Positions 34,811-45,842 of a DNA stretch of 64,000 nt are shown in pieces (position 1 is the stretch's first letter; the number at the start of each line of letters is the position of its first letter). Both the position numbers and the translations under genes were made by a program. The notes beneath the pieces were generated by a model. The model did not search any database. It saw only the letters and a program-made list of their open reading frames with translations, and was not told the DNA's origin. The DNA lies in the NCBI RefSeq assembly GCF_032884065.1, contig NW_027063596.1, positions 1,116,001 to 1,180,000 of the forward strand. Reading direction: 5' to 3'. Source of the DNA: Artemia franciscana. Taxonomy: Eukaryota; Arthropoda; Branchiopoda; Anostraca; Artemiidae.

Positions 34811-35234
34811 TTGTCAGAGTTCAGGGTCCGCCAGTCAAGCAGGAGAGCCTCGTTTGTAACAAAAAACAGATCTTACTCCAATATTTACCTATAAAGATGA
34901 CGTTACCTTTTGTGAGTTGTTTTGGTTCCGGGGGCCGTTTACAATCCAGTGAAAACAGGATTTGAATGTCAGCGACAAGTGAATCGTTAGTTCTTACGAT
35001 TGACTTGCCATACCTACCAGTTATTCTTAAACTTTTGAATTCAGTCCATGGATAATTTTTTAACCTGAGCCTTAACATGATTATTGGTAGAATACGCATA
35101 ACGAGTACGAAAGGGTCTAGTTCCCCTCAAAATATTTTTTCTGGTTTTGAGCAAGAAATAGAGACACTCTACCGTAATAAATATGACTGAGTCCTATAAC
35201 CTCCTAATATTAAAAAAAAACATCACAATAATAA

Positions 35235-35640
35235 TATCTCGAATACAGAACGTCACGAAGAAAATACAACATCTCGAAGTTAAAAAGGCGTCATTAAAAA
35301 ACGTCACGAAGAAAAACTGTCTCGAAGAAAAAACCACAAACAAAAAAAAGTTATGAAGAAAAAAAAACATCTTGAAGTTAAAAGAAAAAGTGAAAACGTC
35401 ACAAAGAATAAACAGCGTCTCGAAGTTAACGTCACGAAGAACAAAAACGTCATAAAGACAAAAATGTCTCGAAGAAAAATGTCCAAGTTAAAAATAATTT
35501 CAGAGAAAAAACCTCAAAATGAAAAATGTCTAAGAAAAAACGTCATAAATGAAGAAAAAACCATCTCGAAGTTAAAAAACACCTTTCGAAGTTTAAAAAT
35601 CTCGAAGATACATCCAGAAAATTCAAATTGTTCTCACAAG
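35235..35640. repeat. Minisatellite of CGTCACGAAGAAAAA / CTCGAAGTTAAAAA units
   Basis: More than ten imperfect units alternate (AACGTCACGAAGAAAA, GTCTCGAAGTTAAA, CGTCATAAAGACAAAAA). The Lys-rich 99-codon frame at 35353-35652 is read from the repeat. Confidence 0.8.
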
Positions 35641-35679
35641 AAAAACATTTAATACAAAACAAAAAACTATTGTTTTAAA

Positions 35680-36900
35680 ACAAAATATATCCTTAAATAT
35701 AACAAATTTATCTTACAAAAAAACAAAACACTTCATACAAGACTAAAAAAATTCTTAACTAATAAAATACAGGCTAAGAAATCGCAAATTCTTCATAAGA
35801 AATACAAAATAATTTTACAAAACAAAAATTAATTCTTATATAATTTTTACCAGAGCCAAACAATCCCAAAATTTTCTTAAAAATAAAAATATTGCTTACA
35901 GAACAAAAATAAATCCTTAAAAATCACAAATTGTTCTTATAAATTACTTGTCACAAAACGAAATAGTTCTTACAAAATAAAAATACATCCTAAAACTTCA
36001 CATATACTTATTATAATTAAAAAATACTTCGTACAAACAAAAAATGATTCTTACAAAACAGAAATAAGTCCTAAAAATCGTAAATTGTTCTTACAAAGTT
36101 CAACATATTTCTTACAAAACAATAAATTATTCTTTAAAGCAAAAATATATCCTATGAAGTCTAAGATTGTTCTAAAAAAAAATGCAAAGTACTTTTTACA
36201 AAACAATAAATACTTCTTACAAAAAATCCTACTAAACAAAAATGCATCCAAAAAATCACCTTCTCATTACAAAATACACATACAAAACAAAAAATAATTC
36301 TTGCAAGAACAAAATCTATCCTAAAAAATCACTAATTCTTATTACAAATTATAAAATACTTCTTACAAATCAAAAAGTATTTCTTACAAATAAAAATAAA
36401 TCATAAGAAATCAGTGTTCTTTCAACATTCCATTTTTCCTACAGAAAAAAACTTAAATAAATAACTAAATAAAATACTTAAATATTAAATACTTAAGTCC
36501 TAAAATAAACCTCCTATTTTTATTACAAAACACAAAATACTTCTTACAAAACAAAAAATAGTTCTTACAGAACAAATAATTCTTAAAAAACATGACACAT
36601 TAAAAAATCACTAATTGTTCTTACAAAACAGAAACTAATTCTTACAAAAACAAAAATACATCCTAAGAAATCGCAAAATATTCTTAAGAAATGCAAAATA
36701 CTTCGTACGAACCAAAAAAAATAATTCTTTTAAAATAAAAAAGTCTTACAAAACAAAACATAATATTTACAAACAGAAATATATCCTAAGAAATCAAAGA
36801 TTGTTCTTACAAAATAAAAATCACTTCTTACAAAACAATAGATACTTCTTACAAAACAAAATAATTCTTACAAAACCAAATATTAAAAGAAAAATATACT
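35680..36900. repeat. Long minisatellite, TTCTTACAAAACAAAAAT-type unit
   Basis: Around fifty imperfect copies of TTCTTACAAAACAAAAA with variants (CTTACAAAATACAAAATACT, ATCCTAAGAAATC) fill 1.2 kb. Every C and G is placed by the repeat. Short Lys/Asn frames arise from it. Confidence 0.85.
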
Positions 36901-36999
36901 AAAAAAAATATTAAATACAAAAAAAATGAATAAATAAAAAAACTAAAACAAATAAAAATAATACAAAAACTAAAATTACAAGTTAAATTAGAAATTTTT

Positions 37000-38400
37000 T
37001 CCCCGATTCGATCATTTGGGGGGGAGGGGGCAAGGTTAAATAAAAAAGATTAGAAAAAATGAGGTATTTTTAACTTAAAAACGGGTGATCAGATCTTAAT
37101 GAAATTTGATGTTTGGAAGGATATTGTGTCTCAGAGCCCTTATTTTAAAATCAACTAGATTTAGTGACATTGGGGTGAGTTTGGGGGGAGGGAACCTAAA
37201 ATCTTCAAAAACGCTTGGATTGGAGGGATCGGGATGAAATTTAGTGGGAAAAATAAACAGAAGTCCTAGATAAGTGATTGACATAATCGGACTAGATCCA
37301 CTGTATTTGGGGGAATTGGGGGGGGGGGGGGGTTGATTCTGAAAAATTAGAAAAAATAACGTATTTTTAACTTACGAAAAAGTGATTGTATTTTCATGAA
37401 ACTTCATATTTAGAAGGACCTCGTTACTCAGATCTCTTATTTTAAGTCTCAACTGTATCTAGCATCATTGGGAGGGGGGGGGGGTAATTGACTGGGGGAC
37501 AGGAAATCTTAGAAAATACTTAAAGCGGAGAGATCAGGATGAAACTGGGTGGGAAGAATAAAAACATGTCCAAGATACGTGACTCACATAACCGGACCGG
37601 ATCCGCAATCTTTGGTAGAGTTGGAGGGGGGGGGGGGAGTTTGGAAAAATTAGAAAAAATGAGGTGTTTGTAACTTACGAACGAATTATCAGATTTTAAT
37701 GAAATTTGATATTTAGAAGAATCTTGTGCTTCAGAGCTTTTATTTTAAATTCCGACCAGATTCTTTGACATTGCAGGGGGAGTTGGAGGGGGAAACTTGA
37801 ATTCTTAGAATATGTGAAAATTTTGGAGTATCTTTTTCTTACGAGCAGGTGATCGGATCTTAATGAAGCTTATAGAAGGATCTTATGTCTCAGATGCTCC
37901 ATTTTGGACTCGAATTTGGAGGGGGGAAACAGAAATCTTGGAAAACGCTTAAATTGGAGAGATTGGGATGAAACTTGATGGGAAGAATAAGCACAAGTTT
38001 TAGAAACGTGATTGACATAATTGGAACGGATCCGTTCTCTTTGGAGGAGGTGGTGAGTTTTATTTTGGAAAAATTAGAAAAATTGAGGTATTTTTAACTT
38101 AAGAACAGGTGACCAGATTTTAGTGATATTTTATATTTAGAAGGAGCTTATGTCTTAGAACTTTTAAGTCAAATACCGACCAGATCTGTTTATATTGGGG
38201 GGAGTTGGAGGGGAAATTAGAAATCTTGGAAAACGCTTAGAGTTGAGGAATCGGGATGAAGCATGGTGGGTAGAATAAGCAAATGTCGTAGATACGTGAT
38301 TGACGTAACCGTACCGGATTCACTCTCTTTCGGGAAGTTAGGGGGTGGGGTTCAGTGCTTTGGGAAGTTTGGTGCTTCTGGACGTGCTAGGATATGAAAA
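37000..38400 (+). repeat. Family C satellite, right arm, about nine half-units
   Basis: Units of about 150-165 bases, alternating in type to give a period near 310. Landmarks are ATGAGGTATTTTTAACTTA, GGTGATCAGATCTTAATGAA, TTTGGGGGGAGGG, GGATCGGGATGAAA and GTGATTGACATAATCGGAC. Strong G-runs occur at about 37018-37030, 37318-37333, 37471-37482 and 37627-37640. It ends in CTTCTGGACGTGCTAGGATA, the inverse of the start of the left arm. Confidence 0.85.
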
Positions 38401-39169
38401 CTGATAGGTTTGTCAAATTAAGGTTTGTCCTTGACCAGAACTTAAAAAACTAGGTTTCAGCAGGTGCGGGGGGGGGGGGGGTTATACCCAGGTTTGGGAG
38501 GGGCTGTTGCTCACCTACCCCATTTGGGCAAATGTTGCCTACCAGCAAATTTTGCCCCTGGTTGTATACCTACTAAAGTCTAATAAATACTTACAAAATC
38601 TTGATAGCCTTGTAATTTGGATGTTTGACCATTAGTCTTCAAAAATTTATTCTTTAAAACAATTTATTCTTACAAAGGCTTATATGCGTGAGTACTACAA
38701 TTGGGTAAGCATCCACTCTACCCTGAATCCACGCTCAGTTTTTTCAAAGCTACAGTTCACAGTCAAAGCTTGACAAGACTGTTTAATATGAGATTCTATA
38801 CCTTTTTTCAGTGAGGTCAGCAGTTTTACAGTCGTGGGGACATGCAATGGAAGTACGAGAGTGTTCTCCATTATCAAATATAAAGCTGGACACCACTCTG
38901 TCATATATGTTTCTATGAATTTCAATGTCTTTCTATATCTTGTTCAAATAGGTTAGTAGTTTCGCAGCCGTAATGATAGGCAATGGAAGCACCAGAGTGT
39001 TCTCCATAATCCTAAAAATGGAAGAGTCTTACAAAGGTATGTTTGGATTTACAAAAAAAAGTGTCTTATAAAAAACCTTTTAAAATGGATGAAAAAGTTG
39101 CAAGTAAAATATCTTGGATTTTTGCTGATCATTGATTGTCTCGTATTTTCTAGAGGTCAAATATTGAAT
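38401..39169. other. Unassigned; G-run at 38469-38481 and a short direct repeat
   Basis: CAATGGAAGTACGAGAGTGTTCTCCAT-like text near 38846 recurs near 38983 (GGAAGCACCAGAGTGTTCTC), a duplication of about 137 bases. No gene. Confidence 0.45.
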
Positions 39170-40570
39170 TGTTTTGAAAATTCACCTGCCTGATTTTTAA
39201 AAAGGGGGGGACGCCCCTTGAAAGTCAAGTAATTTTAATGAAAATCATACCACCCAATTGATTATATCAGAGAATCCTGATGTACTTCTAACTTTACATT
39301 AAAAAATATGGAAATTTGTATCTTTTAATATAGAGAGAGGAGCTGGATTTGTGTTTTCGTTTTTTTTCAGAGGTGATTGTGCAGAACAAATAGTTTTAGA
39401 AAAATTCTGTTGCCCTTTTTAGGTAACAAAAAAGATTGAAGGGTGACTAGTCCCCTTCCCATGCCCCATTATTCCAAAAAAGACATCCGCTCCAAATTTT
39501 TAAGAAAACCCTTCGTTTAAGCATAGTTGAAATGTTCTATTATTTTGGGGATTACCTTCCCCCGTAACCTCTGGGGAAAGGGTCAGAAGATACGCAATTT
39601 ACTCGTTGTTCACATATAGTGCTTACAACTGGAAAAACCACAGATTTTAGGGGGAGTATTTCAAGGGAAGAATTACCCATGGTGAAAAATTTCCAGGGCT
39701 GAGATATCCAGGTCAAATGTTAACACTAGGGGTATTTGCCACAATTTATAAATGAAATTCAACTTATCTAGACTTTCTTTCTCTTCGCCTTATCCTGTGT
39801 ACAAGTGAAGATGTTGCAGGATACATATCCAGTTCCGTTAGAATTTTTGGGAAGATTTTGTAGTGGGTTGAGTTTTTTTTCTGGGAGGGGTTCTTTGTTA
39901 GAAAAACTTTTCTTCAGGAGTTTTTCATGAGAGAAATTCTACATAAGGAAATTCTGTTTGGAAGCAACTTTCCATTAGAAGGGTTAGAATTTCCAAGGAA
40001 AAATTCAAAGGAAGGAGAGATTTCCAGCTTGATTTGAAAAACCAATTGGAATTTTTTTTTCAAATGAAAGTATGCTAAGGAGAATTTTTCAGGTAGAATT
40101 GTCCCCAAGAAATTTTCTAGGGGTTTTCAGTGATGATGGCATTTTCCAAGGAGAATTTTATGGCGTGGGATATTTTAAGTGAGATGAACTTTCCATGGAG
40201 GGATTTCCGGTAGGGGAAGGAGCTGGATCCCATAATTGCTTGAGAACTGATCAGTAATATAAAATGAAGAAGATTTTTTTCAACTAAAAGTAAGGATCAG
40301 TACTATAACTGAAAAAAACAGAAATTATTTCGAGCATAAGGGTGTTGCCCCTTCCTTTTGAATTTTTGTTCCAATTCCTTAAGAACAACCCCTTAAGCGC
40401 AAGAGCTGCTTTTTCAGAATATTTTTTTTAGAAGTATTAGCAAATTTTAGTGTGAAGAATGAGGTATTGTGGAGTGGGCACCCCGCCCCCCTAATCTATG
40501 GAACAATTTGTGGTTCTTTTTTAATTTTCATGGTGATCTTTACTTTCAGTTGAAAGAACCTGTTTGTCAT
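39170..40570 (+). repeat. Family A interspersed repeat, copy 3 (plus), with hairpin-type end
   Basis: Same order as copy 2: GGGACGCCCCTTGAAAG, AAAATCATACCACC, a TTTCAGAGGTGATTGTG stretch, TGTTGCCCTTTTTAGGTAAC, then a GGAATTTTTC-rich segment (39.84-40.21 kb). It ends with a short element flanked by inverted AACTAAAAGTAAGGATC (about 40284) and CTTTACTTTCAGTTGAAA (about 40540). Confidence 0.65.
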
Positions 40571-40757
40571 GTTTTATAATAAGAAGAGGTGAAACTAATT
40601 TTTAAGATCAACAAAATTCTTTGAAAAAATCTAGACAATGAGAAACTGTACTTAGAATTGATTACGGTAACTGGTATAGCACATGAAAAAAAGCAAAATA
40701 AAATAAAATAAGTAAACTCTACTCCCAGTTGTTATTTATTCTTTTTTTTTATTACAG

Positions 40758-41089
40758 GTATGCTTTTCCGTGTTAAGGAGTGTCCCTGTGGTCCATCTTA
40801 CGCGAGGTGTAACTTAGAAGGATTAGATCAATACTGTGTAGAAAAAGTGTACCACTGTTTGCAAGAAAAAGTTTTTTTGCAAATTCCAGTCTCAAATCCA
40901 GTCGGTACCTTCATAATTTGTCAACTCCATTGACAACCATTGAAGTTTATGAGATTTATGGAATTGGAGTCTATAGCTTGGGAATTTATGTCTTTTTTAA
41001 GAAAAGAGTACGGAGCCAAAATTCTTGCTCACAGTTTTGATTCTGAAAAAGATATGGAAATTTGAACCTTGGAGGTTGACGAACTATAA
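40758..41089 (+). pseudogene. Terminal exon of the unrecognised gene family, copy 2 (broken)
   Basis: A strong acceptor (CTTTTTTTTTATTACAG, AG at 40756-40757) precedes the segment. In phase 1 it starts GMLFRVKECPCGPSYARCNL, then EGLDQYCVEKVYHCLQEKV. A VYEIYGI block, the FMSFLRKEYGAKILAHSF block and the end TLEVDEL with TAA at 41087-41089 match copy 1 (DEIYGI, FMSFLKKEYSAKI, ILEVDEI). Two defects are visible: the frame shifts between VYEIYGI and FMSFLRKEY (about 40915-40985), and a TGA stands where copy 1 has Trp before LEVDE (about 41062). The splice site and phase are retained, so decay is recent or the sequence carries an assembly error. Cys content is higher than in copy 1. Confidence 0.6.
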
Positions 41090-42364
41090 AGCAATGTCTT
41101 GATGGAATCATGGGCGATATCAATCGACAGAGTAGTATCTTTATATGTTATTTTATTGCCAATTATATTAAAAAATTAATTGCAAAACTAACTAAACCAG
41201 TGGGAAATGCTCGAAACTTTAACTAGTAATTGATATCGTTGTTAGCAGTCGTAAGACAGTTTTTTATGTTTTGACCAACAAAACTGACAAAAAGAGGTAA
41301 GAGTCGAAAACGAATTACAATGGTCAAACTGACCATTTTTATAGAAGAGAAAACCACAAAGAGTTAAAAAACTGCCTTATTTGATTGTCGGACACAATTA
41401 TCCCAATTTATCGATAACAATAAATATATACTTGAAGTGTTTTGCAGCATTGCTTGGCACAATGAAGGAAAAAGTGAAAACCAATACATTATAAACAAAA
41501 CAAGAAATATTTTTTTTTAAACACGTTTCCTGCTTCTCACTTCGTAAATTTATATATATACGTGTAAGATAGTATTTATTTGCTCTTTAAATTATCTCAA
41601 AGAGGGTAGCCTACTTTCAATTTCACTTTATATGTATTAAATTTTCAAGATTAAATATACTGGCTTGGTTTTAATATTTTTTTTTTAGATTGCTTTGTAT
41701 GTAGAAGCTTCAGCATCTCTTGTTTTTTTTCTGCTTGTTCTCAACAAGAACCGCCAAAGCGTTCGTGCGTTTAAAAACTGTCATGCTTATAAAACATACA
41801 TAAAACTGATCAGTATCATAGGGAAACTGTAAAAAATCTTGATCTTGAAACTGATGGGTACTATGAAATAAACTGACCGGTTCTCCCATGCTACAGGTCG
41901 ATTTTGAACGTTTCCCCGTGCTTTTGAAAGGATTCTTAGTCTAAATAACATGAGTTCTTTCAAGTAATTAGATAGTGTGTCTCAGACTTCAGTAAAGTTC
42001 ATATGAGTTTGAGCTGGATTGGATACGTTGGTCAATAGAAGTCAGTCATATTTTCCACGCTTGCTGCTGATTAGTTCATTTCTCATGAGAGTTTAGCTTA
42101 ATCATCTTAAAATTTATATTCGAGTCTCGTCCCCCTCCAAAGATTTGTGTATAACACTGGTACCATAGGTCTTTGAAACTGTGGGCCAATTTCTGTGGCA
42201 GTTACTCTCCACAGATAGTAGCTATAGTAGCTATAATTGTCTTAGCTGTAGTCCCCGACAAATACTGGCAGGGGTAGTATTCATACAATCTATTGCACAT
42301 CAATGAGAAACCACAAGTGACCACAATTGCTTAATATTCACATTAGTGAATATGGGTCCTGAAA
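41090..42364. other. Unassigned AT-rich sequence
   Basis: Follows the terminal exon above, so its first part may be 3' UTR (AATAAA-like AATAAATA at about 41420). No repeat or exon identified. Confidence 0.35.
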
Positions 42365-42915
42365 GTTTCTCCCTACACCCTTATTCACTCTAAGAAACTC
42401 TGACGCAACAATCAAGGAGGACAGGATTTCGTTGGGGTCCTGAGGGCTTTCTTAAAGAATCAAAGAAAACCTATTAAGGTTTTCTAAGGTTAAATATTAT
42501 AATTAACACATGCATCGTTTAGAAAGCCCTTTCAATTACGTAGTTAATACGTACATCTTCTAGAAAATTAATAACGTGTGTGTCTCGAAAAAGCTTCAAA
42601 AAAAGTGTTAGGACAGTGGACCTTAAAAGCCTACACTACTTACATATAAAGTTTCTCCCTACACCCTTATTCACTCTAAGAAACTGTGACGTAACAATCA
42701 AGGAGGACAGATTTTGTTGGGGTCCTGAAGGCCTTTTTAAAGAATCAAAGAAAACCTATTAATTATTTAACAAATGCATCGTTTAGAAAGCCCTTTCAAT
42801 TACTTAGCTAATACGTGCATCTTTTAGAAAATTAATAACGTGTACGTCTCGAAAAAGTTTAAAAAATAAGTGTTGGGACAGTGGACCTTAAAAGCCTACA
42901 CTACTTACATATAAA
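42365..42915. repeat. Tandem duplication, two units, period 286 bases
   Basis: GTTTCTCCCTACACCCTTAT begins at 42365 and again at 42651. The units also share AATCAAGGAGGACAG, GGGGTCCTGA, GCATCGTTTAGAAAGCCC and GACAGTGGACCTTAAAAGCC, and both end in TACTTACATATAAA. The second unit is about 20 bases shorter owing to a loss after AAACCTATTAA. Confidence 0.9.
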
Positions 42916-43276
42916 GAGTTTTTTTAATAATTACATATAAGACGTTCACTATGTTCTTATATTCAAAAAAAATCTACAAGTCCTAAAATTTATTAAATTT
43001 AAGGCTTTAGCCATCTGAAAAATATGCGACAGTCGTCTTTAAGTTTGTTTAAATCTTGTATATTTCAGGTCTTATCTTATCACTGTCTTTTTTTATTATC
43101 TTTATTGAATTCCAGATTGCTCGAAAAATTTCGAAGATAACACAGCAAGCAAAGCTCATCTGATATTTTTTCTTGCACTTTTGCATAGTTTCGTTGCTCT
43201 TTAGTTAATAAAATTTAGTCTTCTTTTGTCAGGTAAGTTTTATAGCCTAATCCATCTAATTCACTTATACCCTCAA

Positions 43277-43395
43277 TATACCCTGAAATTTTCGGTTTAG
43301 TAGGTTAAGTCAAATTTTAATTGTCAAAAGAGCGCACCAGCGCTCTTTTGACAATTTAACTTGAGCGGTATCAAGTTGAAACTTTCAGGGTATAT
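43277..43395. repeat. Palindrome with a perfect 16-base-pair core stem
   Basis: Left core 43320-43335 (ATTGTCAAAAGAGCGC) and right core 43340-43355 are exact reverse complements around the loop ACCA. The pairing resumes outward, with TATACCCTGAAA at 43277 against TTTCAGGGTATA at 43384. The arm sequence resembles the start of family D units (GTTGTCAAAAGGGC...GAAACTTTCAGGG), so this looks like two D ends joined head to head. Confidence 0.85.
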
Positions 43396-43839
43396 TTGTA
43401 AGGGTCAAAATGTTATATAACAGTAATATGTCATACACTTGATTAATAAAAGAATGTGTGCATCCCTCTTTTCTAAAGAGCGAATCTGAAATACCTCAGG
43501 AACAACAAATGGTATTTTTTTTGAAAGGATCGTTGACAAAAGTTCCGATAAATCAAAACATATTAATTAGAATTAATAAACTAGAACCATATGTTTTGAT
43601 TCCCAAGGTAAATACAGGAAAACTGGAGAAATATTCACTATAAAAATATGACAATCTTTTGCACTAACAAATGAACAAAATTAATTCTAAAAACTATTTG
43701 GGAAAGATATTTTTCAAAGAAAAGCAAAGAGCCATATTAATTTTAAAACCAGCAGAACTAGAAACGTATTATGATTAAAATTCAAACTGAACAAAAATTA
43801 CAATTCGAGAATAATTGATGCCTCAAACGAACATATATC

Positions 43840-45842
43840 ATAGGCAGTTCAATAGCGCAGCCTAAGTAAAGAGCGATGTTGGTGCGATATTTTTTTGGAC
43901 TAAAGCAATTCATTAAGATAATTTTCATAGAATTTCTAAGGGAACATTTCCATTGAATACTGAAGGTTCTAGTATCATCTCTGAGACTAAAAGGCCACTA
44001 GAGGACAACCAATCCCTTCTCTACCCCCAACAGTTTCCCGAACATATCAAATAAAAACTCTGAGATTGCTATTTTCATCAATTTAATTGAAAGGTCCGTT
44101 AATTATGTCTTTGGGATGAAAACTCTTCAAAGGCTGCAGGACAAGATCTTCAAGTCAAACGAACTGCCCATTATTAACATGTAAGGCTTTTATGGAAATG
44201 ATCGTCTTATATACTTCGAAGGGAACATTTAGTTAAAAATCCAAAGTTCTAGTTTCCTTTTGAAGAGCGGAAGGCAACAAGCCACCCTCCCCCGAGCTTT
44301 TCTCTATATTGCATACAACATAAATTTTGACATTACCACTTAGTTAAAAATTAAAGTTCTAAAATTACATAACAAAGCTTTCATAGTTGACACAACCCCC
44401 AGAGCTTGGAAACAAGGGTTAAGGGTCATGAGCTGATGACTTACAATCTTCTTATTGAATGAGTGGGTGTATAAACTTGAGCAGTGGCTCATTTAATTGT
44501 AAATTTTAAGTTTTAGCCTGTTCTATGAGTAAAAACTAATAAGTCAGTCTTATTGTCTTCTTAAGAGTCAAAAGTGAAAGGTAGGCCACCAGCCCCCACC
44601 CCCTTGTTCATCATTAGCTCTCTTAAGATTTTTATTGGATCTATATCCCATCAAAATTTTAAGAGGGTTATTGTGTTCAGCACTATAACCCCCTATCACC
44701 CTTTGGACAATTTCTGTAAGTCAGGTAGTTCGTCCATTTTCTACATATGGTATATTCAAATTAAGCACAATAGCGCTGCTGACGTGAAGATTGATGAAGG
44801 CACAATTTATTATTTGTTTATTAATACATTTTCTTTTCCCAAGGTATTTTGTAAAGACAAAGTTGTCACAAAATATTCAAAAGAAGCATGTTCGATTAGA
44901 AACCTAAGGTTCTACTGCAGTTTTGAGAGTCAAAATTCATTGAAGGACAGCCTCCCAAGCCCATTCTTTCCTAGGACATGCCCAGTCAAAATATTGAGAT
45001 AACTGTTTTGTTCAATATAAAGGTCGTAAAAGGTCTAAAGAGTCCTAAAGCTAAAAGGTCCAGTAATCATATCTTTTGGGATGACATGTCCCCCACTGTC
45101 CTCGGGGAAAGGGCTGTTGGTCATTCTAGTTGCCATTATTAGCTTGTAAAGCTCTTATAGAAGGGGTGGTCGTATAAACTCCGAAGGGGGATTGTTCTAT
45201 TGTTAATCTTAAGTCCTAGTGTGTTTTATTTAGCACTCTTGACAGATTTAGTAATTATATCTTTGAGGATATTTAGCCCTCCCTCTCCCACCCTCAGGGC
45301 AAAGGCTGTAAGTCAGGTAGTTGGCCTGTTTTCTAAATATGGTATATTCAGATGCAGCACAGTAACATTGCCTAAGTAAAAATTGATGTGGGCACAGCGC
45401 ATTATTTATGTACTAATTTAATACTACTGCAGTTTTTGCGAGTCAAAAGTTAGTTTTACTGCAGTTTTTGGGAGTCAAAAGTCGTTGGAGGGCAGGCAGT
45501 CACCTCCCCACGCCCATTATTTCTTCAGACACATCCAGTCAAAATTTAGGATAACTATTTTGTTCAACATTGCAAAGACTTCCAATAATCACGTCTTTTG
45601 GGATGGTAAGTCCCCCACTGTCCTCAGGAAAAGAGCTGTGGGTTATTCTAGTTGCCCATTATTAACATATAACTTTCTTATAGAAGGAGTGGTTGTATAA
45701 ACTTCGAAAGGGGATTGTTTGATTTTTAATCGCAAATCCTAGTGCCTCTCTTAAGAGCAAAGAAATATTGAAGAGCACCTAGCTCCCGTCATGTACTTTT
45801 TTTCCTAAGTGCATCCGATCGAAATTTGGAGACAGCCACTCA
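43840..45842 (+). repeat. Family B array, about six degenerate units
   Basis: Units of about 300-400 bases recur with GTATAAACTTCGAAGGGG, TAGT(G/T)CC..TTAAGAGTCAAA, CATCC..TCAAAATTTTGAGA, CCAGTAATCATATCTTTTGG, CTGTCCTCAGGAAAAGAGCT and GCCCATTATTAACATATAA. Open frames in it (such as 44574-45002) have no protein signature. Confidence 0.7.

Noticed and set aside
34504-34965. 153-codon Phe/Leu/Cys-rich frame resembling a membrane protein
   Set aside because: It follows the GATGCAGGTGTTTGTTACG minisatellite; hydrophobicity comes from the repeat.
35353-35652. Lys-rich 99-codon frame
   Set aside because: It is read from the CGAAG minisatellite; the repeat period explains the composition.
33060-38400. 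Reading the inverted arms and interior as an LTR element or virus-like element
   Set aside because: The arms are inverted, not direct, and nothing inside encodes capsid, protease, integrase or polymerase.
44574-45002. 142-codon frame in the family B array
   Set aside because: Built from non-coding repeat units that recur elsewhere without an open frame.
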